From positions 1 to 42,445 of the forward strand of contig SYOX01000244.1 in NCBI GenBank assembly GCA_005804885.1: DNA of 42,445 nucleotides. Direction: 5' to 3'. A program made the position numbers and the translations under genes. Every line of letters starts with the position of its first letter. Within the stretch, counting starts at the first letter, position 1. This document shows, one piece after another, positions 1 to 7,443 of this stretch. Under the pieces are notes generated by a model, which made no database searches, had not been told where the DNA came from, and saw nothing but the letters and a program-made list of their open reading frames with translations. The DNA comes from Pseudomonadota bacterium. Lineage in GTDB: Bacteria > Myxococcota_A > Bradymonadia > Bradymonadales > GCA-2716585.

Positions 1-44
1 CGCGCGGGAGAGCCGCAGACATCCAGGCCATGTTGGGGAGCGCA

Positions 45-1058
45 ATGAGCCGCAGGATCGCGTTGATCAGAGGGGATGGGATCGGGCCGGAGATTTCCGA
101 CGCGACCGTGCGCGCGGTCGAGGCCACTGGCGCAGACGTGGAGTGGGTCGAGGTGGTGGCCGGGGCCTCGGCGCTGGTCAAGTACGGCGCGCTCTTGCCG
201 GAGGAGACTCTGGAGACGATCCGCGGCTGCGAGGCGGTCCTCAAGGGTCCTCTGGAGACGCCGGTGGGCGGGGGCTTCAGCTCGCCGAACGTGGCGCTGC
301 GCCAGGAGCTTGATCTCTTCGCCAACGTCAGGCCGGCGCGCTCGCTGCCGGGGGTCAAGACGCGCTTCGAAGGCGTCGACCTGGTGGTCATCCGGGAGAA
401 CACCGAGGGGCTCTACTCGGGGGTGGAGCACTGGATCCCGCCGAATCGATCGGCGGCCGAGGCGATCGCCATCGTGACGCGCTTCGGCTGCGAGCGGTTG
501 ATGCGATTCACCTTTGAGTACACGCGCTTGCACGGCTACAAGCTGGTGACGGCGCTGCACAAGGCCAACATCCTCAAGAAGGCCTCGGGGCTCTTCCTGG
601 AGGTGGCGCGCGAGGTGGCCAAGGAGAACCCCGACATCGAGTTCAGGGACATGATCATCGACAACGCCTGCATGCAGCTGGTCACGCGGCCGGAGCAGTT
701 CCAGGTGATCGCCACGACGAACCTCTTTGGCGACATCATCTCGGATCTGACCAGCGGGCTGATCGGGGGGCTGGGCTTGACGGCCGGGGCGAACCTGGGC
801 GAGCGCTGCGGGCTCTTCGAAGCGGTCCACGGCACGGCGCCGGACATTGCTGGCAAGGGGGTCGCCAACCCCTGCGCGATGATGAGCTCGGCGTCGATGA
901 TGTTGATCCACCTGGGGATGCAGGTCGAAGGCGAGCGCCTGAGTCGGGCGATGATGGGCGTGCTGGCCGAGGGCCGCTGTCGGACCCGCGATCTGGGGGG
1001 GACGGCGAGCACCCGGGAGTTCGCCGGCGCGGTGATCGCGCAGATGGGCGAGGCTTGA
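45..1058 (+). CDS. NAD-dependent isocitrate dehydrogenase-type beta-decarboxylating dehydrogenase
   Basis: A 337-aa member of the isocitrate/isopropylmalate dehydrogenase family, which oxidatively decarboxylates (2R)-hydroxyacids. It opens with the nucleotide-binding strand IALIRGDGIGPEI. The substrate loop SSPNVALRQ and RENTEGLYSGVEH (about residues 115-130) match NAD-type isocitrate dehydrogenases better than LeuB. The family signature NLFGDIISDLTSGLIGG lies near residue 230, followed by HGTAPDIAGKG. Length is normal for the short NAD-IDH/homoisocitrate group. I chose the ATG at 45 because GGGGAG sits just upstream; an in-frame ATG at 30 has no such site. The next gene begins 15 bp downstream and is probably co-transcribed. 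Homoisocitrate or isopropylmalate dehydrogenase activity is less likely but not excluded. Confidence 0.9.
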   Translation: MSRRIALIRGDGIGPEISDATVRAVEATGADVEWVEVVAGASALVKYGALLPEETLETIRGCEAVLKGPLETPVGGGFSSPNVALRQELDLFANVRPARSLPGVKTRFEGVDLVVIRENTEGLYSGVEHWIPPNRSAAEAIAIVTRFGCERLMRFTFEYTRLHGYKLVTALHKANILKKASGLFLEVAREVAKENPDIEFRDMIIDNACMQLVTRPEQFQVIATTNLFGDIISDLTSGLIGGLGLTAGANLGERCGLFEAVHGTAPDIAGKGVANPCAMMSSASMMLIHLGMQVEGERLSRAMMGVLAEGRCRTRDLGGTASTREFAGAVIAQMGEA

Positions 1059-1073
1059 GCGAGGGCAGGGGCG

Positions 1074-1676
1074 ATGGTTGAGGTGTCGGAGGGAGCGCCC
1101 GTGGCGGGCGAGGGGCTGGTGCTCAAAGGGCAGGCGGGCGGTCGCCTGATGCCGGGTCCTGTGCGCGTGATCATGGCCTTGACGGGGTTGAGCCTCGTCG
1201 TGGGGCTGGTCAAGCTCTTCATGCGGTGGGTCCTCGGGTTCAAGCGGGAAGGGCGGGTGGTGGTCGAGGCCGGCGATCTGAGCGTCGAGGAGACGACGCG
1301 CTTTGCGGGCCGCGAGATCAAGTCGGCCCGCGAGCGCTTCGGGAAGGCGGAGGTCGTCTCGGCGCGCCTGGAGACGCGCTACCCCTACCTGCCGACGCTG
1401 GTGGGGCTGGCGGGGCTCGGCCTCGGCGTGGTGCTGGGGCTCTTGTGGTTGCTGGACGGGATCCAGGGGGAGTTCACGCCGTGGATCCTGGCCGGGGTCG
1501 GCGCGCTGCTGCTGGGGGTGGCGCTGGATCTGGCCATGACGGCGGTGGCCTCTTCGATGCCTGGGCGCACCACGGTCGTGCTGCGGCTGCCCGAGCGGCG
1601 GGTCGTGCGGCTGGTCGGGTGTGACCCCGAGGTGGCCGAGCGGGTTGTCCTCTGGCTGCATGATCGTCATACATAG
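1074..1676 (+). CDS. Hypothetical membrane protein with three hydrophobic helices
   Basis: A 200-aa protein I do not recognise. There is one hydrophobic segment at about residues 28-50 (VRVIMALTGLSLVVGLVKLF). A charged, probably cytoplasmic stretch follows (about 55-100). Two adjacent helices come next, at about 105-127 and 133-157. The C-terminal tail (TTVVLRLPERRVVRLVGC) looks like a small beta-rich domain. It follows the dehydrogenase by 15 bp on the same strand, so it is likely in the same transcript, but nothing shows a functional link. High third-position GC supports it as a real gene. Confidence 0.7.
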   Translation: MVEVSEGAPVAGEGLVLKGQAGGRLMPGPVRVIMALTGLSLVVGLVKLFMRWVLGFKREGRVVVEAGDLSVEETTRFAGREIKSARERFGKAEVVSARLETRYPYLPTLVGLAGLGLGVVLGLLWLLDGIQGEFTPWILAGVGALLLGVALDLAMTAVASSMPGRTTVVLRLPERRVVRLVGCDPEVAERVVLWLHDRHT

Positions 1677-1701
1677 GGATGGCTTGATCGCCGGGCCATA
1701 T

Positions 1702-1730
1702 TTGAACCGCGCGCGGCCTCCGGCTAGGAT
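1702..1730 (+). promoter_or_regulatory. Candidate sigma-70 type promoter for the HEAT-repeat gene
   Basis: TTGAAC at 1702-1707 and TAGGAT at 1725-1730 are separated by exactly 17 bp. They lie in the gap between the membrane-protein gene and the HEAT-repeat gene. Transcription would begin near 1737, giving a short leader with AGGAG at 1764-1768 before the ATG at 1775. Assigned by pattern only. Confidence 0.45.
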
Positions 1731-1774
1731 GCCGCATGTGGAGCGGACAAGAGGCTGATCATCAGGAGTTTGAG

Positions 1775-2335
1775 ATGAAGAGATTGTTTTCAACGATGGG
1801 TCTGGCGTTGCTGCTGCTCGTGGGTGGGTTGTCGGGGAGCGCCTCGGCCCAGGACGTGGACGCCAAGGTCGTCGCTCAGGTCAACGACCTGCTGTCTGGC
1901 TTTGAGTACACCCCGAAGAAGGCCGACTGGGATCAGATCGGCCCGCAGGCCGCGCAGGTGCTCAAGAAGATCGCCGCCGACGCGACCGCGCGCGAGACGC
2001 TGCGCGGCAGGGCGATCAGCTCGCTGTCGTACTTCCCCGAGGCCGACACCCAGAGCTTCCTGACGGGGTTGGCCGTCGAGGACACCCAGCCGGTGCTTCT
2101 GCGCCGCAAGGCGTTGCGATCATTGGCCTTTGGCTTTGGTCCTGGCGCCGTCGAGACGATCAAGCCCTTCCTCGGGCACGCCGATCAGCGCCTGCGCGAG
2201 AGCGCGGTGGTCTCCCTCGGCCTGGTCAAGACCGACGAGGCCCGGGAGCTGCTCAAGGGCCGGCTGTCCGTCGAGCCGACCGCCTATCTGAAGGAGACGA
2301 TCCAGAAGACGCTGGCGGAGATGGGCAAGGAGTAG
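1775..2335 (+). CDS. Secreted HEAT-repeat protein
   Basis: A 186-aa protein with a clear Sec signal peptide (MKRLFSTMGLALLLLVGG, cleavage after SASA) and a mature all-helical part. Repeated helix pairs can be seen, for example RRKALRSLAFGFGPGAVETI and the following DQRLRESAVVSLGLV. These match the HEAT/PBS-lyase-like repeat, which usually acts as a protein-protein scaffold. A periplasmic location is inferred from the signal peptide. The ATG at 1775 is preferred because AGGAG precedes it by 6 nt and it starts the signal peptide exactly; an upstream in-frame ATG at 1736 would bury the signal. It appears to be a single-gene unit with its own promoter. No enzyme motif is visible. Confidence 0.8.
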   Translation: MKRLFSTMGLALLLLVGGLSGSASAQDVDAKVVAQVNDLLSGFEYTPKKADWDQIGPQAAQVLKKIAADATARETLRGRAISSLSYFPEADTQSFLTGLAVEDTQPVLLRRKALRSLAFGFGPGAVETIKPFLGHADQRLRESAVVSLGLVKTDEARELLKGRLSVEPTAYLKETIQKTLAEMGKE

Positions 2336-2341
2336 GGGGCA

Positions 2342-2366
2342 AGGCGCCGCGCTGCGCGGCGCTTGT
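2342..2366 (+). terminator. GC-rich stem-loop after the HEAT-repeat gene
   Basis: An almost perfect palindrome (GCGCCGCGCTGCGCGGCGC, 2344-2362) begins 9 nt after the stop codon and is followed by a short TTGT. The 8-bp stem is very stable but the T-tract is poor, so the terminator call is tentative. Confidence 0.45.
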
Positions 2367-2459
2367 CGACGGGATCGCCGTGCGAAGGCGCGGCCCACAA
2401 TTTTCGCCACGGGCCAGGGCAGCAGCCCGGCTCCAACCGGCGTCGAGGGAAGACAAGAG

Positions 2460-3599
2460 ATGAGGCATAAGACAAAGACTCTGGCGGTGCTCCTTGCGGC
2501 GGCGTGGGCGTTGAGCGCTTGCGGCGAGGACGTGCCGGCCAATACGATCAACCTGGACAAGCCCGAGGGGACGGTCCAGACCGGCGGCGAGGAGCTCGTC
2601 GTCCAGGTGCCCGCGGGCGCCGAGTCGGTGGCGCTCGTCGTCCAGGGGCTCGGCTCGAACCTCCTGCTGGCCGACAAGATCACCTCGCCTTCGGGCAAGG
2701 TCGTCTTCGACTTCCAGAAAGACATCCTGGACAACCTGACGCGGGCCGACGACGAGGTCTACACCCTCGTGATCCCGAACAACCCCGACGTGGTCCTCGA
2801 GGAGGGAGACTGGAAGGTCACCTTCTTCACGGACGCCAACGCCGAGCTGTCGCTCCAGGTCCAGGGGATCTTCAAGACGGAGGTGGCCTCGGCCAAGGCC
2901 ATGGACCTGAACCTCTACTTCGTCGGCCTCGACGATCTGAGCGCCGAAGCGGCCAAGACCGACGAGACCTTCCAGTCGATCCTCGACGGGGTCGAGGAGA
3001 TCTACGGCCAGGCCGGGATCTCCTTCGGCGACGTCAAGTTCATCGAGGTGCCCGCCGGCGACGCCGAGCGCTTTGACCCCCTCCAGGACACGGACCTGGG
3101 CGACCTCTTCGAGCTGTCCGGCAAGGACCTCGACGCCGAGACCAACGCCCAGGCGCTCAACCTCTTCTTTGTCTCGGACATCGAGGGCGGCGACGCCGGC
3201 TTCTCGCTCCTGGGCCTGTCGGGCGGCGTCCCCGGCCCGCCGACGGTCAACGGCACGAAGAAGTCCGGCGTCGTGGTCAACATGGCCGACTTCCCCGGTG
3301 AGCCCGACCTGATCAAGCTCATCATGGCCCACGAGGCCGGCCATTACCTGGGCCTGTACCACACCACCGAGCGCAATGGCGCCGCGCTGAACGCCGACGG
3401 GATCACCGGCGCCGATCACCTCAGCGACACCAAGACCTGCCCCGACTCGGCCAACACCGACGGCAATGACTTCCTGTCGGTCTCCGAGTGCGCCGACTTC
3501 GATGGCGGCAACATCATGTTCTTCAGCCCCGCCAACGACTCCACCGCGATGACCAGCAAGCAGGGCAAGGTCATGATCGCCAACCCGATCGTGCGTTGA
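2460..3599 (+). CDS. Metzincin-like zinc metalloprotease lipoprotein
   Basis: A 379-aa lipoprotein: the signal peptide ends in the lipobox LSAC (Cys near residue 21). The C-terminal half holds the complete metzincin zinc site HEAGHYLGLYH starting at His291, with the catalytic Glu in second position. A downstream Met in GGNIMFFSP (Met353) is a good candidate Met-turn. Cysteine-containing segments between the two (TKTCPDSAN, VSECADF) recall pappalysin-like M43 proteases, which insert a Cys-rich stretch there. The N-terminal 150 residues are beta-rich, resembling a secreted-protease prodomain or C2-like domain. The substrate is unknown, and action at the cell surface or in the periplasm is inferred from the lipobox. 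It stands alone between two unrelated genes. Confidence 0.8.
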   Translation: MRHKTKTLAVLLAAAWALSACGEDVPANTINLDKPEGTVQTGGEELVVQVPAGAESVALVVQGLGSNLLLADKITSPSGKVVFDFQKDILDNLTRADDEVYTLVIPNNPDVVLEEGDWKVTFFTDANAELSLQVQGIFKTEVASAKAMDLNLYFVGLDDLSAEAAKTDETFQSILDGVEEIYGQAGISFGDVKFIEVPAGDAERFDPLQDTDLGDLFELSGKDLDAETNAQALNLFFVSDIEGGDAGFSLLGLSGGVPGPPTVNGTKKSGVVVNMADFPGEPDLIKLIMAHEAGHYLGLYHTTERNGAALNADGITGADHLSDTKTCPDSANTDGNDFLSVSECADFDGGNIMFFSPANDSTAMTSKQGKVMIANPIVR

Positions 3600-3720
3600 C
3601 CTCGCCTTCTGGACGCTGACGACAACGTTGCTGTACCATCGCGCGGCCTCCTGAAAATGGGGGCCGTCGCGTTTCTTGATCCGCCGACGGCCCAACTCCC
3701 CACGCTCCAAGGTGTTTGCC

Positions 3721-6312
3721 ATGAAGGATCGCCTCTCGCGCGCCCTGTCCACCCTCTCCAACCCGCTGCTCGCGCTGGCCGCCCTCGCGCTGGTGCTGTC
3801 CGTCTTGAGCGGCGACCTGATCGGCGACATCGGCGCTCAGGAGCCCCCGCCGGACAAGGCGCCCTCGGGCGCTCCCGCCCCGGTCAAGGCCAACCTGGAC
3901 CCGGCGCGCTACGGCGCGCTGGTGCTCAAGGTCGAGGACATCGAGGGGATCGAGGATCCGATCGCGCTGGAGCAGGCTGGCCTGCACCACCTGAAGCAGG
4001 GCGACAAGGCGCTGGCCAAGGCGTGCTTCGAGGCGATGGTGGTCCGCGACGAGATCAACCACTACGTCGCCTTTGGCGGCACGCCCTTCGGCGAGGCCGT
4101 GGTGCTGGAGCGCATGGGGGATTGGGAGGCCTCGCGGGGGAAGTGGCGCGAGATGTTCAAGCACAACGTCATGGACGCGTACTTCTTCATGAAGCACTAC
4201 AGCCGCGACGCTGAGAAGGTCGCGCTGGAGGGGGAGGCCGTCGCGCACATCAAGGCCGTGGTCGAGGCGGCCAAGCGCGGCGAGAAGCCCAACATCTACA
4301 CCACCTCCAAGGGCGAGCCCCGGCCGCTGGAGGTGGTCACGATGGAGGACGCGCTCAAGTCCTTCGAGGCGGGCGAGAAGCTCAGCTACGCCTACATCGA
4401 GGAGCTGGACTTGTCGGGCAAGACCTTCGCCAAGCGGGTCGGGTGCGCGCGCTGCGTCGTGGGCTCGATCAAGGGCTACGGCTCGACCTTCGGCGATCAG
4501 CTCGACTTCCGGGGGGTCGTGCTGGGGGACGTCCACCTGGGCAAGAAGTGGGAGGGTGAGGTCAACAAGAGCGCCTCGGTCGAGGCGGCGACCTTCAACC
4601 GGGTCTACCTCGATCAGGCCGTGATCCTCGGCAACTTGAACATCGACTCGATCAAGGTCACCGGGCGAGTGGCCAGCTTCCCGCTGACGGTGGTGGAGGG
4701 CGAGGTCAACATGCGCAATGCGGACTTCAACGCCACCGCGGAGTTCCGCTTCACGTGGTTCGGGGGCAAGGTGGACGCCAAGGGGGCCGAGTTCCACCAG
4801 TCGAGCTACTTCGGCCACACGCGCTTCGGGGGGCTGGATTTCTCCCGGGTCGTGGTCCACAACTACCCGCTCTACTTCAACTCTGCGCAGTTTGCCGGCC
4901 CGGTGCTCTTTGAGAAGTGCGAGCTGATGCGGGGGGCGACCTTCGAGGACTCGACCTTCGCGGACGAGGCGATCATGCGCCAGTGCCGGATCTACGACCG
5001 GCTCAACTTCAGCCGCAGCCGCTTTGGCAAGGGGCTGATCTTCTCGCAGATCCAGCTGACGGATCTGGACTTCCTGGGGACCGACCTCGGAGGGGACTCG
5101 ACCTTCAACGACTGCGTCTTCAGCGGCAATGTCCGCTTCTCGCTCGACGGCCTCACGCGCCGCCTGCACCTCAAGGACGTCACCCCGCTGCACAAGCTCT
5201 ACAAGCAGTACCAGGGCGACGACGACGCGGACTCGGACCTGACGACGAAGAACCAGTACGGGGTCATCCACGTCGACGATCTGACGGCCAAGCTGCTGGG
5301 CAATGTGTCCTTCGCCAACACCATCTTCCAGAAGTTCGTCAACTTCGAGGGGGTGCAGTTTGGTCGCAGCGGCACCGATCAGCTGGCCAGCTTCTTCAAC
5401 ACGCAGTTCTACGGCGAGGCGCACTTTGAGCGCACGCAGTTCTTCGCGACGGCGGACTTCCGGACGATCTTTGGCAATGAGGTGGCCTTCAACGACGCGC
5501 GCTTCCACAAGACCTGGATGCTCGACGACGCCAACGTGCCGGGTCGCCTGTCGATGAGCGGCGCCGAGCTGATCGGCGACGCGACGATCTCCTTCTATGG
5601 GGCGCGGGTGGCCTCCTTCGGGATCACCTTCGGGCAGCTGATCGACGAGTCGACCGACGAGCACCGCCTCTTCTATGAGCAGTGCGCGATGGCCGACGAG
5701 GAGCTGGCGGGGATGGTCAACGACGAGCGGCTCTTTGATGCCCGGTGGGACAGCGAGGCGGAGGCGGAGATCAGCGACGCCGCGCTGGTCAGCGAGCGCG
5801 CGCGCAAGATATGCCTCAAGCGGGCGGTCCAGGAGTTCGTCGTGATGAAGGACTCCTTCTCCAAGCGGGGCATGGGGGATGAGAACGACTGGGCCTTCTG
5901 GCACATGCGGCATTACAAGAACCGCATGCTCTTGACGCAGTCCGAGGGGGTCCTGCCGGTGATCGGCGGCGCGCTGGAGTGGCTCTTCTTCGAGAAGGGC
6001 TTCGGGTGGGGCGTGCGGCTGTCGAACCTGCTTTGGACCAGCTTCGTCGTGGTGCTGATCTTCATCGTGGCGCTCAGGCTCATGTGCGGGAACCTGGAGG
6101 TGGAGTGGGACGGCCGCAAGGCCCTCTACAAGGACCTGGACTTCTTCGCGGAGTTCATGATCAGCGTGATGATATTCCTCGGGAGGACGAGAGACTGGAA
6201 GGCGTCGATGTCGGATCGAAACTTCAAGGTCCTCTATCTGATCGAGGTGGTCTTCGGGATCATCTTGATCACCTTCTTCATCGGCGCCTACACGCGGCTG
6301 GTGCTGCGTTAG
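3721..6312 (+). CDS. Pentapeptide-repeat membrane protein with two-helix channel-like C-terminus
   Basis: An 863-aa protein. The N-terminus has one hydrophobic segment (about residues 12-38), a Pro-rich linker and a short TPR-like helical part (DKALAKACFEAMV). About residues 240-620 are rich in pentapeptide-like A/C-x-F-x-x units (ATFNRVYLD, NADFNATAEF, ATFEDSTFADEA, TTFxx-like runs) expected to fold as a quadrilateral beta-helix. The C-terminal 100 residues hold two transmembrane helices, NLLWTSFVVVLIFIVAL and YLIEVVFGIILITFFIG, around a short re-entrant-like loop. This is the layout of pentapeptide proteins fused to 2-TM ion channels. The canonical TxGYGD filter is absent; FMISVMIFLGRTRDW sits there instead. 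The ATG at 3721 is preferred over an in-frame TTG at 3676. Transport function is therefore uncertain. Confidence 0.8.
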   Translation: MKDRLSRALSTLSNPLLALAALALVLSVLSGDLIGDIGAQEPPPDKAPSGAPAPVKANLDPARYGALVLKVEDIEGIEDPIALEQAGLHHLKQGDKALAKACFEAMVVRDEINHYVAFGGTPFGEAVVLERMGDWEASRGKWREMFKHNVMDAYFFMKHYSRDAEKVALEGEAVAHIKAVVEAAKRGEKPNIYTTSKGEPRPLEVVTMEDALKSFEAGEKLSYAYIEELDLSGKTFAKRVGCARCVVGSIKGYGSTFGDQLDFRGVVLGDVHLGKKWEGEVNKSASVEAATFNRVYLDQAVILGNLNIDSIKVTGRVASFPLTVVEGEVNMRNADFNATAEFRFTWFGGKVDAKGAEFHQSSYFGHTRFGGLDFSRVVVHNYPLYFNSAQFAGPVLFEKCELMRGATFEDSTFADEAIMRQCRIYDRLNFSRSRFGKGLIFSQIQLTDLDFLGTDLGGDSTFNDCVFSGNVRFSLDGLTRRLHLKDVTPLHKLYKQYQGDDDADSDLTTKNQYGVIHVDDLTAKLLGNVSFANTIFQKFVNFEGVQFGRSGTDQLASFFNTQFYGEAHFERTQFFATADFRTIFGNEVAFNDARFHKTWMLDDANVPGRLSMSGAELIGDATISFYGARVASFGITFGQLIDESTDEHRLFYEQCAMADEELAGMVNDERLFDARWDSEAEAEISDAALVSERARKICLKRAVQEFVVMKDSFSKRGMGDENDWAFWHMRHYKNRMLLTQSEGVLPVIGGALEWLFFEKGFGWGVRLSNLLWTSFVVVLIFIVALRLMCGNLEVEWDGRKALYKDLDFFAEFMISVMIFLGRTRDWKASMSDRNFKVLYLIEVVFGIILITFFIGAYTRLVLR

Positions 6313-6317
6313 ATCGG

Positions 6318-6342
6318 GCGGCGCGGCCTTGGGTTGCGCCGC
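6318..6342. terminator. Stem-loop between convergent genes
   Basis: GCGGCGC (6318-6324) and GCGCCGC (6336-6342) form a 7-bp stem with an 11-nt loop. It lies in the 39-bp gap between the converging pentapeptide-repeat and TPR genes. It could end transcription from both sides, although no T-run is present. Confidence 0.4.
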
Positions 6343-6351
6343 GATGTCCGC

Positions 6352-7443
6352 TCAGTCGAGGTTCCCGGGGGGGCCGTCGGGCTTCTGGGCGGGCGCGCGC
6401 TGGGCGGGCGGCTCCTTGGCGGCCAGGGCGATCTGGATGAGGAGCTCGGCGGCGTCCTTGTGGCGGCCTTTGGTGATGAGCGCCTCGGCCATCAGGAGAT
6501 CGTAGTAGGGGCGGAGCCCCGTCGGGCTGCCGGGGGCGGCGGAGCGCAGGGCGGCCAGGGCGGCCTCGGCCTTGCCGGCCTTGAGCTGGGCCAGGGCGCT
6601 GGCGTAGCCGAGGAAGTCGAGCTCGGGCAGGCCAGCGGCGGCGTCGACGAAGGCGCCAGCGGCGGCCTCGTGCTTTTCGGCTTCGAAGTCCCCGAAGGCG
6701 TCGGTGAGCCGCTGCCACGCCATGACGCGGGCCATCTCGTCGGTCGTCGGTGCCAGGGCGCGAAGGTTCGCCAGTCGGCCGCGGCTGACGTCCAGGGGCT
6801 CATCGCCCAGCGCGGGCAGCGGCGAGCCCTCCGCGGGCGTCCAGCGGGCCTTGAGCTCGTCGAGCAGGCGCTTGCGCAGGCTCGCCGACCAGGGCGCGAG
6901 CGTCGGCATGGCGTAGCCGAGCTCGATGGCGCGGCTGTAGAGGCGGGTCGTGCCGCCCCCGTCGGCGGTGAAGGCCGGGGAGCCAGCCTCCAGGCGCGCC
7001 CGCAGGGTGTCGACCAGCTCCAGCAGGCTGCGGTCGTAGATGTCGGCCTCGGTCAGCTTGCGGTCGGGGTCGCTGCGCCGCTCGCTGGCGGCGTCCCGCT
7101 CGGTCTGGATCTCTGCCTGATCGGCGGCCTTGGGCCAGCCCGACAGGTAGACGTCGTACCAGAAGGTGGCCTTGTCGTAGTTGCCCTGCCAGAAGTAGCA
7201 CCGGGCCATGTTGCGGTAGGGGGTGCCCCTGGCGTGCTCGGCGCCCGGGTCGATCTGCGCCGCCAGCGCGAAGAGCCTGCTGGCCTCCTCGTAGCGCTCC
7301 TCGTTGTAGGACTGCTTTGCGCGCTCAAGCGCCTCCTGGGATTGCTTGACGTGCATGGGCGTCTCGGCCCGGGCCGGGGCGGCGGCGAAGGCCAGCGCCA
7401 GGGCGCAGATCAGCGCGGCGATCGCGGTCGTGGTGCGCATCAT
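6352..7443 (-). CDS. Periplasmic TPR-repeat protein
   Basis: A 363-aa protein with a Sec signal peptide (TTTAIAALICALALAFAAAP, cleavage after ARA). Helix pairs typical of TPRs follow, for example ALERAKQSYNEERYEEASRL, NMARCYFWQGNYDKATFWYD and, near the end, YDLLMAEALITKGRHKDAAE. The ATG overlaps the stop of the upstream PEGA gene as ATGA (7440-7443), so translation is coupled and the two products probably work together in the envelope. The middle (about 130-230) has no recognisable domain. The C-terminus is Pro-rich (PPAQRAPAQKPDGPPG). The role is inferred to be scaffolding. Confidence 0.75.
   Translation of the reverse strand: MMRTTTAIAALICALALAFAAAPARAETPMHVKQSQEALERAKQSYNEERYEEASRLFALAAQIDPGAEHARGTPYRNMARCYFWQGNYDKATFWYDVYLSGWPKAADQAEIQTERDAASERRSDPDRKLTEADIYDRSLLELVDTLRARLEAGSPAFTADGGGTTRLYSRAIELGYAMPTLAPWSASLRKRLLDELKARWTPAEGSPLPALGDEPLDVSRGRLANLRALAPTTDEMARVMAWQRLTDAFGDFEAEKHEAAAGAFVDAAAGLPELDFLGYASALAQLKAGKAEAALAALRSAAPGSPTGLRPYYDLLMAEALITKGRHKDAAELLIQIALAAKEPPAQRAPAQKPDGPPGNLD

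Noticed and set aside
3571..5913. Long minus-strand open frame opposite the pentapeptide-repeat gene
   Set aside because: Antisense shadow rich in Leu, Val, Arg and His, without domain or start signal.
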